DNA of 52,950 bases from an uncultured Eubacteriales bacterium (GCA_951801675.1 CATONX010000015.1:1-52950); one strand, 5' to 3'. Positions 26,200 through 35,728 are shown, counted from the first letter of the stretch. Numbers and translations: made by a program. The notes: generated by a model not told the origin, from the letters alone.

Positions 26200-28134
26200 C
26201 TAGATTTCCATGATGACCGGCAAAATCATCGGGTTGCGCTTGGTGCGGTCAAAAATCAGCTTGCTCAGATCGTCGCGCACCCGGGTCTTGATGTTGCCCC
26301 ATTCGCGGATGTTGTGGTCGCTGCAGTCTTCCAGCGCGGTTTGAACCTTGCGCTTGATGTCGTCCATCAGGTTCTCCGACTCGCGTACATACACAAAGCC
26401 TCTCGAGACAATGTCCGGCCCGGAAATGATGTGCCCGTCCATCGAGTCGATGGTAGCGACCACCACAATCAGGCCGTCCTCGGCCAGATGCCGCCGGTCA
26501 CGCAGCACGATGCTGCCCACGTCCCCCACGCCGATACCGTCCACCATAACCCGGCCGGCGGGAACCGTTCCCACGTCCTTCATGGTGTTGCGGGTGAATT
26601 CCACCACCTTGCCGATGTCCGGCGTAAAGATGTTCTTGACGGGAATGCCCATGCTTTTGGCAAGGCCCACGTTCTTCTGCAAATGCTTCTGCTCACCGTG
26701 GACGGGAATGAAAAACTTGGGCTTGGTAATGCCCATCATGAGCTTGAGCTCTTCCTGGCAGGCGTGGCCGGACACATGCACCTCGTACATCCGCTCGTAG
26801 ACCACCTCACAGCCAAGCTTGAGAAGCTCGTCAACCACCTTGCCCACCGTCTTTTCATTGCCGGGGATGGGGGTGGCGGAGATAATGATAAAGTCCTCCG
26901 GGCCCACCGCCACCTTACGGTGGTCGGAGAAGGCCATGCGGGTCAGCGCCGACATGGGCTCGCCCTGGCTGCCGGTGGTGATGAGGACGATTTTTTCCTT
27001 GGGGTAATGGTTGATCTGGTCGAGATCGATGATAATGCCGTCGGGCACCTTCAGATACCCAAGCTCCATTCCCACGCTCGCCACGTTTACCATGCTGCGC
27101 CCGGAAAGGGCCACCTTGCGCCCGTAGCGGGCGGCGGCGTCGATGATCTGCTGGACCCGGTGAATGTTGGACGCAAAGGTCGCGATGACGATGCGCCGGT
27201 GTTCGGCCCGCTTGAAGAGCACGTCGAAGCTTTCGCCCACGCTGCGCTCGGATTTGGTGTACCCGGGTCGTTCGGCGTTGGTGGAATCCATCAGCAGCGC
27301 CAAAACTCCCTTGCGCCCGTATTCCCCGAACCGACCCAGGTCGATCATTTCCCCGTGAATGGGGGTGCAGTCGATCTTAAAGTCGCCCGTTTGGATGATG
27401 ACGCCGGCGGGAGTGGTGATGGCGAAAGCCACCGCGCCCGGGATGGAATGGTTGACATGAATGAGCTCGATGGAAAAGCAGCCGAGCTTAATGACCTGTC
27501 CCGGCGCGCAGACGTTGAGCTTGGTTTTGTTTAAAAGCCCGTGCTCGCGCAGCTTGCCCGCCACCAGGCCCAGGGTCAGCTGGGTGCCGTAGAGGGGGAC
27601 GTTGAACTTCTTGAGCAGGAAGGGCAGCGAGCCGATATGGTCCTCATGACCATGGGTGAGCAGGATACCGCGGATTTTGTTCTTGTTGCGTTCGACAAAG
27701 GTGAAATCCGGGATCACTAGATCCACGCCCAGCATATCCTCGTCCGGGAAAGCAAGGCCGCAGTCCACGATAAACATATCGTCGCCGCACTCATAGAGAG
27801 TCATGTTCTTGCCGATTTCGTTGAGGCCGCCCAGAAAATACACCCGCACCGGCTTATCCTTGCCGTCCTTGCAGATGGCCTTTGCCGCCACATCTTTCCC
27901 GCGGGGTTTGGCCGCCGCGGCCGGGCGCGGGCCGAAACGGGATTTTGCCTTTCCCTTTTCCGGCGCAGCCGCCTTTTTCTCCGGTTTCTTTTTGGAAGCC
28001 GGCGCCTCCAGTTCCTTTTTCTCGATTTTCTTTCCCTGGCCTGCGGGCTTTGCCCGCCGCTTGGGTTTGGGTTGGCTCGGCTTCGGTTGGGTTTCCGCCG
28101 CCGGAGCCAGTGTTGTCGTTTTTTCGTTTGCCAC
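26200..28134 (-). CDS. ribonuclease J with a basic N-terminal extension
   Basis: Metallo-beta-lactamase-fold endo/5'-exonuclease for mRNA turnover and rRNA processing. Zinc motif HGHEDHIG is at 161-168, and the beta-CASP part includes GSQGEPMSAL and VHVSGHA. The GTG at 28134 (VANEKTTT) follows GGAGG by 7 bases, giving 644 residues. An ATG at 28173 is upstream of that site and is rejected. Residues 1-95 are Lys/Ala/Pro-rich and look disordered; Bacillus RNase J1, about 555 residues, has no such tail. The tail may bind RNA or degradosome partners (inference). gdpP begins 46 bases downstream. Confidence 0.95.
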   Translation of the reverse strand: MANEKTTTLAPAAETQPKPSQPKPKRRAKPAGQGKKIEKKELEAPASKKKPEKKAAAPEKGKAKSRFGPRPAAAAKPRGKDVAAKAICKDGKDKPVRVYFLGGLNEIGKNMTLYECGDDMFIVDCGLAFPDEDMLGVDLVIPDFTFVERNKNKIRGILLTHGHEDHIGSLPFLLKKFNVPLYGTQLTLGLVAGKLREHGLLNKTKLNVCAPGQVIKLGCFSIELIHVNHSIPGAVAFAITTPAGVIIQTGDFKIDCTPIHGEMIDLGRFGEYGRKGVLALLMDSTNAERPGYTKSERSVGESFDVLFKRAEHRRIVIATFASNIHRVQQIIDAAARYGRKVALSGRSMVNVASVGMELGYLKVPDGIIIDLDQINHYPKEKIVLITTGSQGEPMSALTRMAFSDHRKVAVGPEDFIIISATPIPGNEKTVGKVVDELLKLGCEVVYERMYEVHVSGHACQEELKLMMGITKPKFFIPVHGEQKHLQKNVGLAKSMGIPVKNIFTPDIGKVVEFTRNTMKDVGTVPAGRVMVDGIGVGDVGSIVLRDRRHLAEDGLIVVVATIDSMDGHIISGPDIVSRGFVYVRESENLMDDIKRKVQTALEDCSDHNIREWGNIKTRVRDDLSKLIFDRTKRNPMILPVIMEI

Positions 28135-28594
28135 TCGATAACCTCCATATTTTTTCAAAGGGAAGCACAGCAAACCAAACCTGTCCGTTTGTCTTGCGCG
28201 GCCAGGTGTGCTTTGTCGACTATCCTAATGGTTCCGTACACATTTTGCATGTTTGTCTTCTCCCCGCCGAAGGAGAAATTTGCATCGGTTATCTTCAGTA
28301 TTCCCCAAAAAGCCGCCTGTCGTACACGGTGAAAGGAAAAATTTGAAGTCCGTAGGTTCTCCATCCGGCCGGAACCCGCAAACCCGGTCTGCGGATATAA
28401 AAACAGCCCGTTGCTGTCAAAAGTCCATCTCAGTTGAGTATAAAACGGTAGAACGAATCATTTTGTCAGAAAGGAACGAAGCCCTGCAATAAGTAAAAGC
28501 CGGCGTGAAAAAAACGCCTGGCGCAGGGGAAAAGCTAGAAAATCCGTGTTGATTTCTCCTGCTGTATCCAAAAAATGCAACATGTATATTGTTT
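28135..28594 (-). other. long leader of the RNase J gene
   Basis: About 450 bases between a near-consensus promoter and the RNase J GTG, without a convincing gene. Some hairpins are visible, for example CCGCA/TGCGG near 28375. Long 5' UTRs that serve for autoregulation are known for RNase E and are plausible here. Confidence 0.5.
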
Positions 28595-28623
28595 TATTGT
28601 ACCTGCCGGCGTCCTTTCTGTCA
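28595..28623 (-). promoter_or_regulatory. RNase J promoter
   Basis: On the minus strand TTGACA (28618-28623), exactly 17 bases, TACAAT (28595-28600). The whole spacer lies within one arm of the inverted repeat CCTGCCGGCGTCC (28601-28613) / GGACGCCGGCAGG (28624-28636), and the -35 is in the loop between the arms. Confidence 0.78.
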
Positions 28624-28661
28624 AGGACGCCGGCAGGGATTCCCGATTGTACATAGATTCT

Positions 28662-31010
28662 TTACAAATCAAACGTCCGTATTTCGTTTGACGCATTCTG
28701 GTTGCGGATCGCCTCCTGGAACCCTTCGCACAGTTCCATCGCCGTCTCGAAATTGGCGGCTTCGGCGAGGATTTTGAAGCCCTTGCCCCGTTTGGCCGGG
28801 CGCACCAGCACCTTTCCTTTCCCCATGCTGATGAGCACCCCTTCGGCCGCGTCCCCCCGGTAGCCTTCTCCGGCCAGCCGCTTGAGGGCCCGGCCGGGAT
28901 TGCCTTCCCAGGGAATGCTCTTTTGAGCGATGGAAAAGCCGGGGATCTGCTCCAAAAGCGCATGCAGGTTGGCTTTTCTCTCCTTTAAAATCCGAAGAAG
29001 CTTTACCGCGCACATCATGCCGTCGCGCACCCAGGGCTGCTGCTCCGCCAAAGCTCTCGCTTCCTTATCGCAGGCACCGGTGGGGCAGTCCAGATACCGC
29101 AGCACCCGCCGCCCTTCCCGCCCTGCCAGATGGTCGATGGCCCAGGGCGCCTCATAGGGCAGGGCCACGTCGTTTCCTTTTTGAAATTCGTCCCAGCAGC
29201 ACAGGGTGAGCACCTTTTCGGCCCAAACATAGCCGGTTTCCTCATCGGCCGCCGCCAGCCGGGTTCCCGACGCGCCGATGTGCAGCTGAAGGCCCGACTC
29301 CACCGTACAGCCAAGACCGAACAGCACCTCCCGCAGCACCCGCCCCGCTAAGGGAGAAGCGGACTTAACAGCGGCGTTCATCCCGGAAAGGCCATTTGGC
29401 GCATATTCCCTGAGCGCGAGCTTATACTGTTCGAGAATGCCGGGCACCGGCTCGGCTTCCCGGATTTCCTCGTAGGCGCAGCGGGAAAATTCCCCACGCT
29501 GCATACAGGCGTCCAGGTCCCGCTCCATGCTGCGGGGCAGGGGCAAACCCTGGCCGGTGCACAGAGCCAGGCGGGTTTTGAGCCCGCCGGAGACAAAGAT
29601 GCCCATATGCGCGCCGCACAGCTGGGTGCCGTAGCGCAGGGCCGATTCGAAGAGCTCGCCGAAATCCAGCACTCCCGCGCCGGTGGACTGGATGCCGGAA
29701 ATGAGCGCCCGTTTCATCATCCTCGAACATTCGTCCGGCAGCCCGGAAACAGCCGCAGTCTTTCCTTTGAGCACGGTGCCGACAGCGGCGCCGAACCGGG
29801 CCATAAATTCCGGCGTCATTTCCACGCCGGTCTCGCCGGACACGCCGTCGTCGTCAAAAAAGCCGGAGCGCACGGTGCCAAACTGCAGGTTCACCGCCGC
29901 CACGGCGCCTTCCTCCACCCGTTTTCCCGGCCAGATGCGCACGCCCGGGCGCACCGTGGCCCCTTCGCCGACCACGGCGCCAGCGCCCAGAGCCGCGCCC
30001 TCGTAGACGGACGCGCCCCGTTTGACGGAAGAATTGGCGCACAACAGAGCGCCCGTGCAGGCGGCCCGGTCCCCCAGGTAGCAGTCGCGCAGCAGCACCG
30101 CCCGCTTGACCTTGGCGCTGCGGCCGATGCGGCAGCCGTCCTCGATTACCGTGTTCGGGCCGATAACCGCTCCGTCCCCCACGGTAATCCCCTCGCCCAG
30201 ATAGACGGGCGGGATGATCTCATAGTCCCCTTTGGGCAGGGCGCCGGCGCAGTAGATGCCGGTGGCCTCCTTAGAGGGCATAACGCATCGGACCTTGCCG
30301 TTTAAAATATCCCGCTGGCAGGCTAAGAAGGTATCCAAATCTCCAATGTCGCACCAGTAGCCGGCGCAGGGGTAGGCGCAGACGGTCTGACCCATGGAAA
30401 GAAGCTTTGGAAACAGGTTTTTGGCAAAATCGTAGCTCTCCCCGTCCGGGATCAGATCGAGGATTTCCGGGTTTAGCAGATAAATACCGGTGTTGGCCGT
30501 GTCGGTGCTGGCCTGGGCCCAGTCCGGCTTTTCTAAGAAGCCGGTGACCGTACCGTCCTCCTTAAAATTCACCAGGCCGTATTCCCGCGGGTCCTCCACC
30601 TGCTTAACCAGGATCGTGGCCGCCGCCCCCCGCTCCTTATGAAACCGCATGGCGGCGGACAGGTCGAAATCGCACAGCGCGTCGCCGCTGATAACCAGAA
30701 ACGGCTCATCAAAGCCCTTGGCAGCGTTTTTCACGCCGCCCGCCGTGCCCAGAGGCTGCTCCTCTTCCACAAAGGTCAGGTTCATCTCCCGGTACCGCCC
30801 GGTTTTTCCGTCTGAGCCGAACCGGCGGGTGATGGCGTTTGGCAGATACCGCAGGGTAACGGCGGCTTCGTCAAAGTCGTTTTGCAGCAGCAGGTCCAAA
30901 ATATACTCAAAAATCGGCCGGCCGCACAGCCGCGCCATGGGTTTTGGAAGGTCACAGGTAAGAGGGCGCAGCCGGCTTCCCTCTCCTCCTGCCATGATTA
31001 CCGCTTTCAT
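28662..31010 (-). CDS. nucleotidyltransferase fused to degenerate phosphomannomutase
   Basis: 782 residues with three parts. Residues 1-240 are an NDP-sugar pyrophosphorylase domain with AGGEGSRLRPLT (7-18) and LPKPM, probably making GDP-mannose or a similar sugar nucleotide. Residues about 265-375 are left-handed beta-helix hexapeptide repeats. Residues about 385-782 have the phosphomannomutase fold but lack its catalytic motifs: the phosphoserine loop TASHNP is replaced by FVSGGLK, the metal loop DGDxDR by IGASGTRLA, and RPSGTEP by RPAKRGKG. The start at 31010 is placed at MKAVIMAGG, since the upstream frame shows no domain. Sugar donor and product are not determinable. Confidence 0.88.
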   Translation of the reverse strand: MKAVIMAGGEGSRLRPLTCDLPKPMARLCGRPIFEYILDLLLQNDFDEAAVTLRYLPNAITRRFGSDGKTGRYREMNLTFVEEEQPLGTAGGVKNAAKGFDEPFLVISGDALCDFDLSAAMRFHKERGAAATILVKQVEDPREYGLVNFKEDGTVTGFLEKPDWAQASTDTANTGIYLLNPEILDLIPDGESYDFAKNLFPKLLSMGQTVCAYPCAGYWCDIGDLDTFLACQRDILNGKVRCVMPSKEATGIYCAGALPKGDYEIIPPVYLGEGITVGDGAVIGPNTVIEDGCRIGRSAKVKRAVLLRDCYLGDRAACTGALLCANSSVKRGASVYEGAALGAGAVVGEGATVRPGVRIWPGKRVEEGAVAAVNLQFGTVRSGFFDDDGVSGETGVEMTPEFMARFGAAVGTVLKGKTAAVSGLPDECSRMMKRALISGIQSTGAGVLDFGELFESALRYGTQLCGAHMGIFVSGGLKTRLALCTGQGLPLPRSMERDLDACMQRGEFSRCAYEEIREAEPVPGILEQYKLALREYAPNGLSGMNAAVKSASPLAGRVLREVLFGLGCTVESGLQLHIGASGTRLAAADEETGYVWAEKVLTLCCWDEFQKGNDVALPYEAPWAIDHLAGREGRRVLRYLDCPTGACDKEARALAEQQPWVRDGMMCAVKLLRILKERKANLHALLEQIPGFSIAQKSIPWEGNPGRALKRLAGEGYRGDAAEGVLISMGKGKVLVRPAKRGKGFKILAEAANFETAMELCEGFQEAIRNQNASNEIRTFDL

Positions 31011-31185
31011 TTCATCAGACACCTCTTCGCATAAATACATTCGGTACGGTCGCCCATGGGCAAACTCGTACGGATAGTATTCCCGCAAAAAGGGAGCCTT
31101 CATACACCTGTTTTTCTCCGGTATGCATCCCATAAAGGATTCCCATATGTAGAAAAAATTATGAATAGTTTGTGAAATTTGCCAA

Positions 31186-31215
31186 TTGTATATCGAATAT
31201 CACTTCTTTTATACT
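31186..31215 (+). promoter_or_regulatory. promoter of the zinc-ribbon gene
   Basis: TTGTAT (31186-31191), 18-base spacer, TATACT (31210-31215). Confidence 0.55.
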
Positions 31216-31243
31216 GATTACAGTACAAAAAGGAGGGGTTATA

Positions 31244-31633
31244 ATGTCCAGCACCGTTTCGAAAGTTTGTAAAATCAGTTCCATCATCGTAGGCATCCTG
31301 TGCTTTATCGGCGGCATTGTCATCGGCAATGTACTTGGCGGCAGGGATTTCGACTTTGTTTCCATGATAACCGCATGGATCTGCAGCTTCCTGTTTTGCC
31401 TGTTCCTGTTCGCCATCGGTGAGCTCATTGATCTGTTGGTGGCGGCGAACAACAATTTAATCGTCCTCGCCGAGCAGCAGGAAGAACTGGCTTCCCGTTC
31501 CTCCGCGCCCGCTGCCTCCACTTCCCCGTCCGCTTCTCCGGCGCCTGCCAGCGGCGACTGGGTCTGCAAGAAATGCGGTATGCACAACAAGGCCGACAAC
31601 CGGTTCTGCCGGGACTGCGGCACCTACAAATAG
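31244..31633 (+). CDS. membrane protein with C-terminal zinc ribbon
   Basis: 129 residues. Two hydrophobic helices (about 11-31 and 40-62), a Ser/Ala/Pro linker (84-104), then a zinc ribbon with Cys108, Cys111, Cys122 and Cys125 (CKKCG, FCRDCG). AAGGAGGGG lies 6 bases before the ATG at 31244, which rules out the longer frame from 31172. The role is unknown; proteins with this layout often sense or scaffold at the membrane. Confidence 0.82.
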   Translation: MSSTVSKVCKISSIIVGILCFIGGIVIGNVLGGRDFDFVSMITAWICSFLFCLFLFAIGELIDLLVAANNNLIVLAEQQEELASRSSAPAASTSPSASPAPASGDWVCKKCGMHNKADNRFCRDCGTYK

Positions 31634-31652
31634 TGATTTCCCTGTTTTTCGT

Positions 31653-31690
31653 CCGGCGGCAGGAAACTCTTGCCGCCGGGCCTTTTTTTT
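31653..31690 (+). terminator. terminator of the zinc-ribbon gene
   Basis: Nine-bp stem CCGGCGGCA / TGCCGCCGG, 9-base loop, then CC and eight T. Confidence 0.92.
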
Positions 31691-31698
31691 GTTATAAT
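31670..31698 (+). promoter_or_regulatory. rnhA promoter overlapping the previous terminator
   Basis: TTGCCG (31670-31675), 17 bases, TATAAT (31693-31698). The -35 is inside the right arm of the terminator stem and the T tract forms the spacer. Confidence 0.7.
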
Positions 31699-31754
31699 GA
31701 ATCCTTACCAAGACACTAGGAATTGCCGCAGGCGGCATGCAAAGGAGTCGCTGC

Positions 31755-32219
31755 ATGGAAAAAACAAAAAAACAAGTTGAGATTTTTACCGACGGCGCCT
31801 GCTCCGGGAACCCGGGGCCGGGCGGATACGGGGTCGTTTTGCGCTATGGGGCGGTAGAGAAAGAGCTCAGCGAAGGCTTTCCCGCCACCACCAACAACCG
31901 CATGGAGCTTTCGGCGGCCATCGCGGGGCTTTCCGCCCTCAAGGAGCCCTGCCGCGTCACCCTTTACAGTGACTCCAAGTACCTCATCGACGCAGTAGAG
32001 AAGGGCTGGGCCAAAAGCTGGCGGGCCAAGGGGTGGAAACGCTCCAACAAGGAGCCGGCTCTCAACCCGGACCTGTGGGAAACGCTGTTGAATTTGCTGG
32101 AGCGGCACGAGGTAACGTTCGTGTGGGTCAAGGGTCACGCGGGTCACCCGGAAAACGAACGGTGCGACGCGCTGGCGGTAGCGGCGGCAAAAAGAGCGGC
32201 GGGCGGCTCCAGCCGGTAA
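31755..32219 (+). CDS. rnhA: ribonuclease HI
   Basis: Cuts the RNA strand of RNA-DNA hybrids. 154 residues, bacterial type I length. Catalytic Asp13 ([11 protein letters not shown]), Glu51 (NNRMEL), Asp73 (YSDSKYLID) and Asp138 (ERCDALA), with His131 in the flexible loop [13 protein letters not shown]. The start at 31755 has AAGGAG 7 bases upstream; an earlier in-frame ATG overlaps that site. Firmicutes more often rely on RNase HII/HIII, so a complete HI is useful to note. Confidence 0.96.
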   Translation: MEKTKKQVEIFTDGACSGNPGPGGYGVVLRYGAVEKELSEGFPATTNNRMELSAAIAGLSALKEPCRVTLYSDSKYLIDAVEKGWAKSWRAKGWKRSNKEPALNPDLWETLLNLLERHEVTFVWVKGHAGHPENERCDALAVAAAKRAAGGSSR

Positions 32220-32547
32220 CGACTTTTGGACGCGTCTTTCCCCGATTTTATGGGATTCCTCCAGTATTGATGGAGGAAAACCGGTTTCTTTTATCGAAAC
32301 CAGCAATTGAAATATATACTTTTTTAGTATACAATTTAACCATACACAAAGGACCGCGCGAATATGTCCGTCTGGTCTTCTTGTTCGGGCAGGTATGTTT
32401 CGCTTCTTTTGTGCAAACCATAAACCAATGAAAAGCAAAGCGGGCGGTTTTTTGCCCGATACTTCCTTTGTCCTTTGGCTGTGCGGGACGTTACGCTGCT
32501 TTCTTTATTTTATTGCCGGCGCACAGCGGCAGAATGGAGTTTCTGTT
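32220..32547. other. intergenic region upstream of nifS
   Basis: 328 bases. It holds an 8-bp hairpin TTCCTCCA/TGGAGGAA (32256-32278), a GGTTTC/GAAACC repeat and the nifS promoter, leaving a leader of about 205 bases. An open frame in phase with nifS runs through it from 32395 but has no ribosome site. Confidence 0.6.
32307..32335 (+). promoter_or_regulatory. nifS-iscU promoter with embedded palindromic operator
   Basis: TTGAAA (32307-32312), 17 bases, TACAAT (32330-32335). Between them TATACT-TTTTT-AGTATA (32315-32331) is a perfect palindrome with 6-base arms that overlaps the -10. A repressor bound there would block polymerase. Rrf2/IscR-type regulators bind similar AT-rich sites (known for the family); no such regulator is in this window. 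Confidence 0.6.
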
Positions 32548-33738
<1,191 letters not shown>

Positions 33739-33752
33739 GAGGAGTTTCGAGT

Positions 33753-34181
33753 ATGGCATACAGTGAAAAGGTAATGGATCATTTCGCCCATCCGCGCAAT
33801 GTGGGTGAGCTTGCCGACGCAAACGGCGTGGGCGAGGTGGGCAACTCCCGCTGCGGGGACATCATGAAGATGTTCATCAAGGTCAAGGACAATGTTATTG
33901 AGGACGTGAGCTTCAAGACCTTCGGCTGCGGCGCGGCGGTTGCCACCAGCTCCATGGCCACCGAGATGATCAAGGGAAAGACCCTTGACGAAGCCCTGAA
34001 GCTGACGAACAAAGCGGTGATGGAGGCGCTCGACGGGCTGCCGCCGGTAAAGGTGCATTGCTCGGTGCTGGCTGAGCAGGCCATCAAGGCCGCTATTTCC
34101 GACTATTACACCCGCATCGGCATCGACCCGCTGCCCATCGTCGGGGAAATCGGGGACTGCGAGGCCTGCCACGTACATTAA
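33753..34181 (+). CDS. iscU: Fe-S cluster scaffold IscU (NifU N-terminal type)
   Basis: 142-residue scaffold on which NifS builds clusters. Ligands Cys34 and Asp36 (SRCGD), Cys59 (FGCGAAVA) and Cys103 (KVHCSVLAEQA) are all present. The C-terminal tail adds GDCEACH, with two further cysteines, as in clostridial and epsilonproteobacterial NifU-like proteins. The start at 33753 follows GAGAGGAG. The nearest downstream client is aconitase at 35.8 kb. Confidence 0.96.
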   Translation: MAYSEKVMDHFAHPRNVGELADANGVGEVGNSRCGDIMKMFIKVKDNVIEDVSFKTFGCGAAVATSSMATEMIKGKTLDEALKLTNKAVMEALDGLPPVKVHCSVLAEQAIKAAISDYYTRIGIDPLPIVGEIGDCEACHVH

Positions 34182-34190
34182 TCCAAAGAA

Positions 34191-34228
34191 AAACGCCCCG
34201 GTACTCTAGTCCGAGTACCGGGGCGTTT
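34191..34228. terminator. bidirectional terminator after iscU
   Basis: Sixteen-bp perfect stem AAACGCCCCGGTACTC / GAGTACCGGGGCGTTT with a 6-base loop; A-rich before, T after. It separates convergent genes. Its core GCCCCGGTAC is also found in the tRNA terminator at 11209-11244. Confidence 0.93.
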
Positions 34229-34241
34229 CTTGTGGCGTTTC

Positions 34242-34811
34242 TCAGCGGTCGGCCGGTTCCACCCGGGAGGCTTCCAGCACCTTTCCTTCAATCAGGCGGT
34301 AAACCCGCTCCACATCTTCGATGTCCTCAAAGGCTCTGCCCTGCAGGGGGTTCGTGCTCCCATGATAGGACGCGGTTCTATTATAGTAGAAATTCCTGGG
34401 AAAAAAGTAGATGGTTCCCCGGTCGTCCTTGGTCTGTTCTTTTTCCAAAGTTTCGATGTTTTGGTACAAAAGGAACTGGGTGTTTTTCCGATACAGGAAC
34501 AAAAGCCGCTGGTCGGTCACCACATAATGGGTAGAGCTAAGACTTCTCGCACGGGAGACAAACCGCCCGAAAAGCAGGTAAAGCCCCACCAGGATAAACG
34601 GAAGCCCAAACAGCGCCATAATAAGCGGACCGCCGCCTGCAATCACGGTATACTCCCAAAAGCCCGCAAACCCGCACCAAAACAAACTAAACGGGATCAA
34701 AAACACGTCGCTCTTTTGCAGCCGCACGCCCTTTCTGGGCGCGCCTTCCCAAAGGACATATTCTCCCGGCTGCAAAGCGTTTCGCACCGCCTGGTTGTAG
34801 GAATCCTCCAT
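34242..34811 (-). CDS. two-TM membrane protein with bacterial PH-like domain
   Basis: 189 residues from the ATG at 34811 (AAAGGATGGAGA upstream); the longer frame to 34991 has no ribosome site and runs into the neighbouring gene's 3' end. LQPGEYVLWEGAP opens a PH-like fold, interrupted by two hydrophobic helices (about 36-57 and 62-83). The fold resumes with HYVVTDQRLLFLYRKN, a hallmark of bacterial PH domains. The role is unknown; such proteins are linked with envelope stress. Confidence 0.72.
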   Translation of the reverse strand: MEDSYNQAVRNALQPGEYVLWEGAPRKGVRLQKSDVFLIPFSLFWCGFAGFWEYTVIAGGGPLIMALFGLPFILVGLYLLFGRFVSRARSLSSTHYVVTDQRLLFLYRKNTQFLLYQNIETLEKEQTKDDRGTIYFFPRNFYYNRTASYHGSTNPLQGRAFEDIEDVERVYRLIEGKVLEASRVEPADR

Positions 34812-34947
34812 GTCTCTCCATCCTTTCCCGCTTATCCTAGGCTGTCGGCCTGCGAATTCCCCAGGAAAAAGCAGAACTTTTTTCATAAGGATACTACAGC
34901 CGGGCAAAAACCGCAAGAAAAAACGGTCGGCAGTCAAAATCCGTTTG

Positions 34948-35184
34948 CTAGAAGTCGTGCCTGGAGCCGCCGTTTGCGCCAATTTTTTCATAAACCCGGA
35001 CGATGGCTTCGACGCACTGAAAATCGTCTAAGGTCTCATCGTCCAAAATGGCGCGGATTTCGTGCAGCGCCAGCATGCACTGCATATGCGCCAAGTCCCG
35101 GATGGAATCGTCCAGATTCTCAAAGCGCACGGACACCTGATACCGGGCCAGCAGGTGGAGCAGAATTTCCCTCTCGAAATCCAT
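34948..35184 (-). CDS. small protein of unknown function paired with an XRE regulator
   Basis: 78 residues, acidic, mostly helical, with His, Cys and Met in DLAHMQCMLALHEI. It starts at 35184 (GAAAGGGAA upstream), 4 bases after the XRE gene's stop, so both are one operon. I do not recognise the family. The pair has the size of a regulator plus small effector or antidote, but no toxin signature is visible. Confidence 0.7.
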   Translation of the reverse strand: MDFEREILLHLLARYQVSVRFENLDDSIRDLAHMQCMLALHEIRAILDDETLDDFQCVEAIVRVYEKIGANGGSRHDF

Positions 35185-35188
35185 TCGT

Positions 35189-35413
35189 CTATTCCCTTTC
35201 AAAAAGCTTTTCCACGGGGACGTGAAGCTGGTCGGCAATGGCGAAAAGCAGGTCGAGGGAAACCCCCGTGCGCGCGGATTCAATGCGGCTCATATGGGTG
35301 CGGTCGATGTTCAGCTGTTCGGCCAGCTCCATCTGGGTCAGCCCCCGCGCCCGGCGGTAATAGGCGATATTCAGCCCCAGCCGCCGGTACTTTTCCCACT
35401 GGTATGGTTCCAT
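35189..35413 (-). CDS. small XRE-family regulator
   Basis: 74 residues, almost entirely one HTH_3 domain: GLNIAYYRRARGLTQMELAEQL and DRTHMSRIESARTGVSLDLLF, ending VPVEKLFERE. The ATG at 35413 follows GAGG by 8 bases; a GTG at 35422 overlaps the site. It probably represses its own promoter, though no operator was found. Confidence 0.85.
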   Translation of the reverse strand: MEPYQWEKYRRLGLNIAYYRRARGLTQMELAEQLNIDRTHMSRIESARTGVSLDLLFAIADQLHVPVEKLFERE

Positions 35414-35728
35414 CCGTCCCACCTCTCCTAGATTTTACTAGAATTGGGCTGGGAATGAAACGGACTGGAATACCACAAATGAGGCTTCACAGGCCCCAAT
35501 CATGGTCTGTTTGGGAAAAGCCAGAAATTTCTTGTGCAGTTTCGGCCAGGTTCTCGGCCATGGCTGGACCCAAGACCGCCGCGACGAAAGGCTGGGTGCG
35601 TCCGCCGCCGGGCGGCTTTTGCCCGGCCAAGGCTTTCAAGAACGGCATTTCCCGCCTTTTGTGGCGCATCCCAGTCTTTGCCTTCCCAAAACCACAACCG
35701 GTTGGGGTTTCTTTTGCCTGTTAGGGAA
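35414..35728. other. intergenic region upstream of aconitase
   Basis: 315 bases. Open frames on both strands lack ribosome sites and recognisable domains. A GCCGCCGGGCGGC repeat is present near 35610. I see no gene here. Confidence 0.6.

Noticed and set aside
25786-27534. A 582-codon plus-strand frame across gdpP and RNase J
   Set aside because: It is His/Gly/Val-rich, typical of antisense translation, and spans two well-identified minus-strand genes.
35487-35669. A 60-codon minus-strand gene upstream of aconitase
   Set aside because: No ribosome site, no recognisable domain, and overlapping frames on the other strand look equally open; this reflects GC composition.
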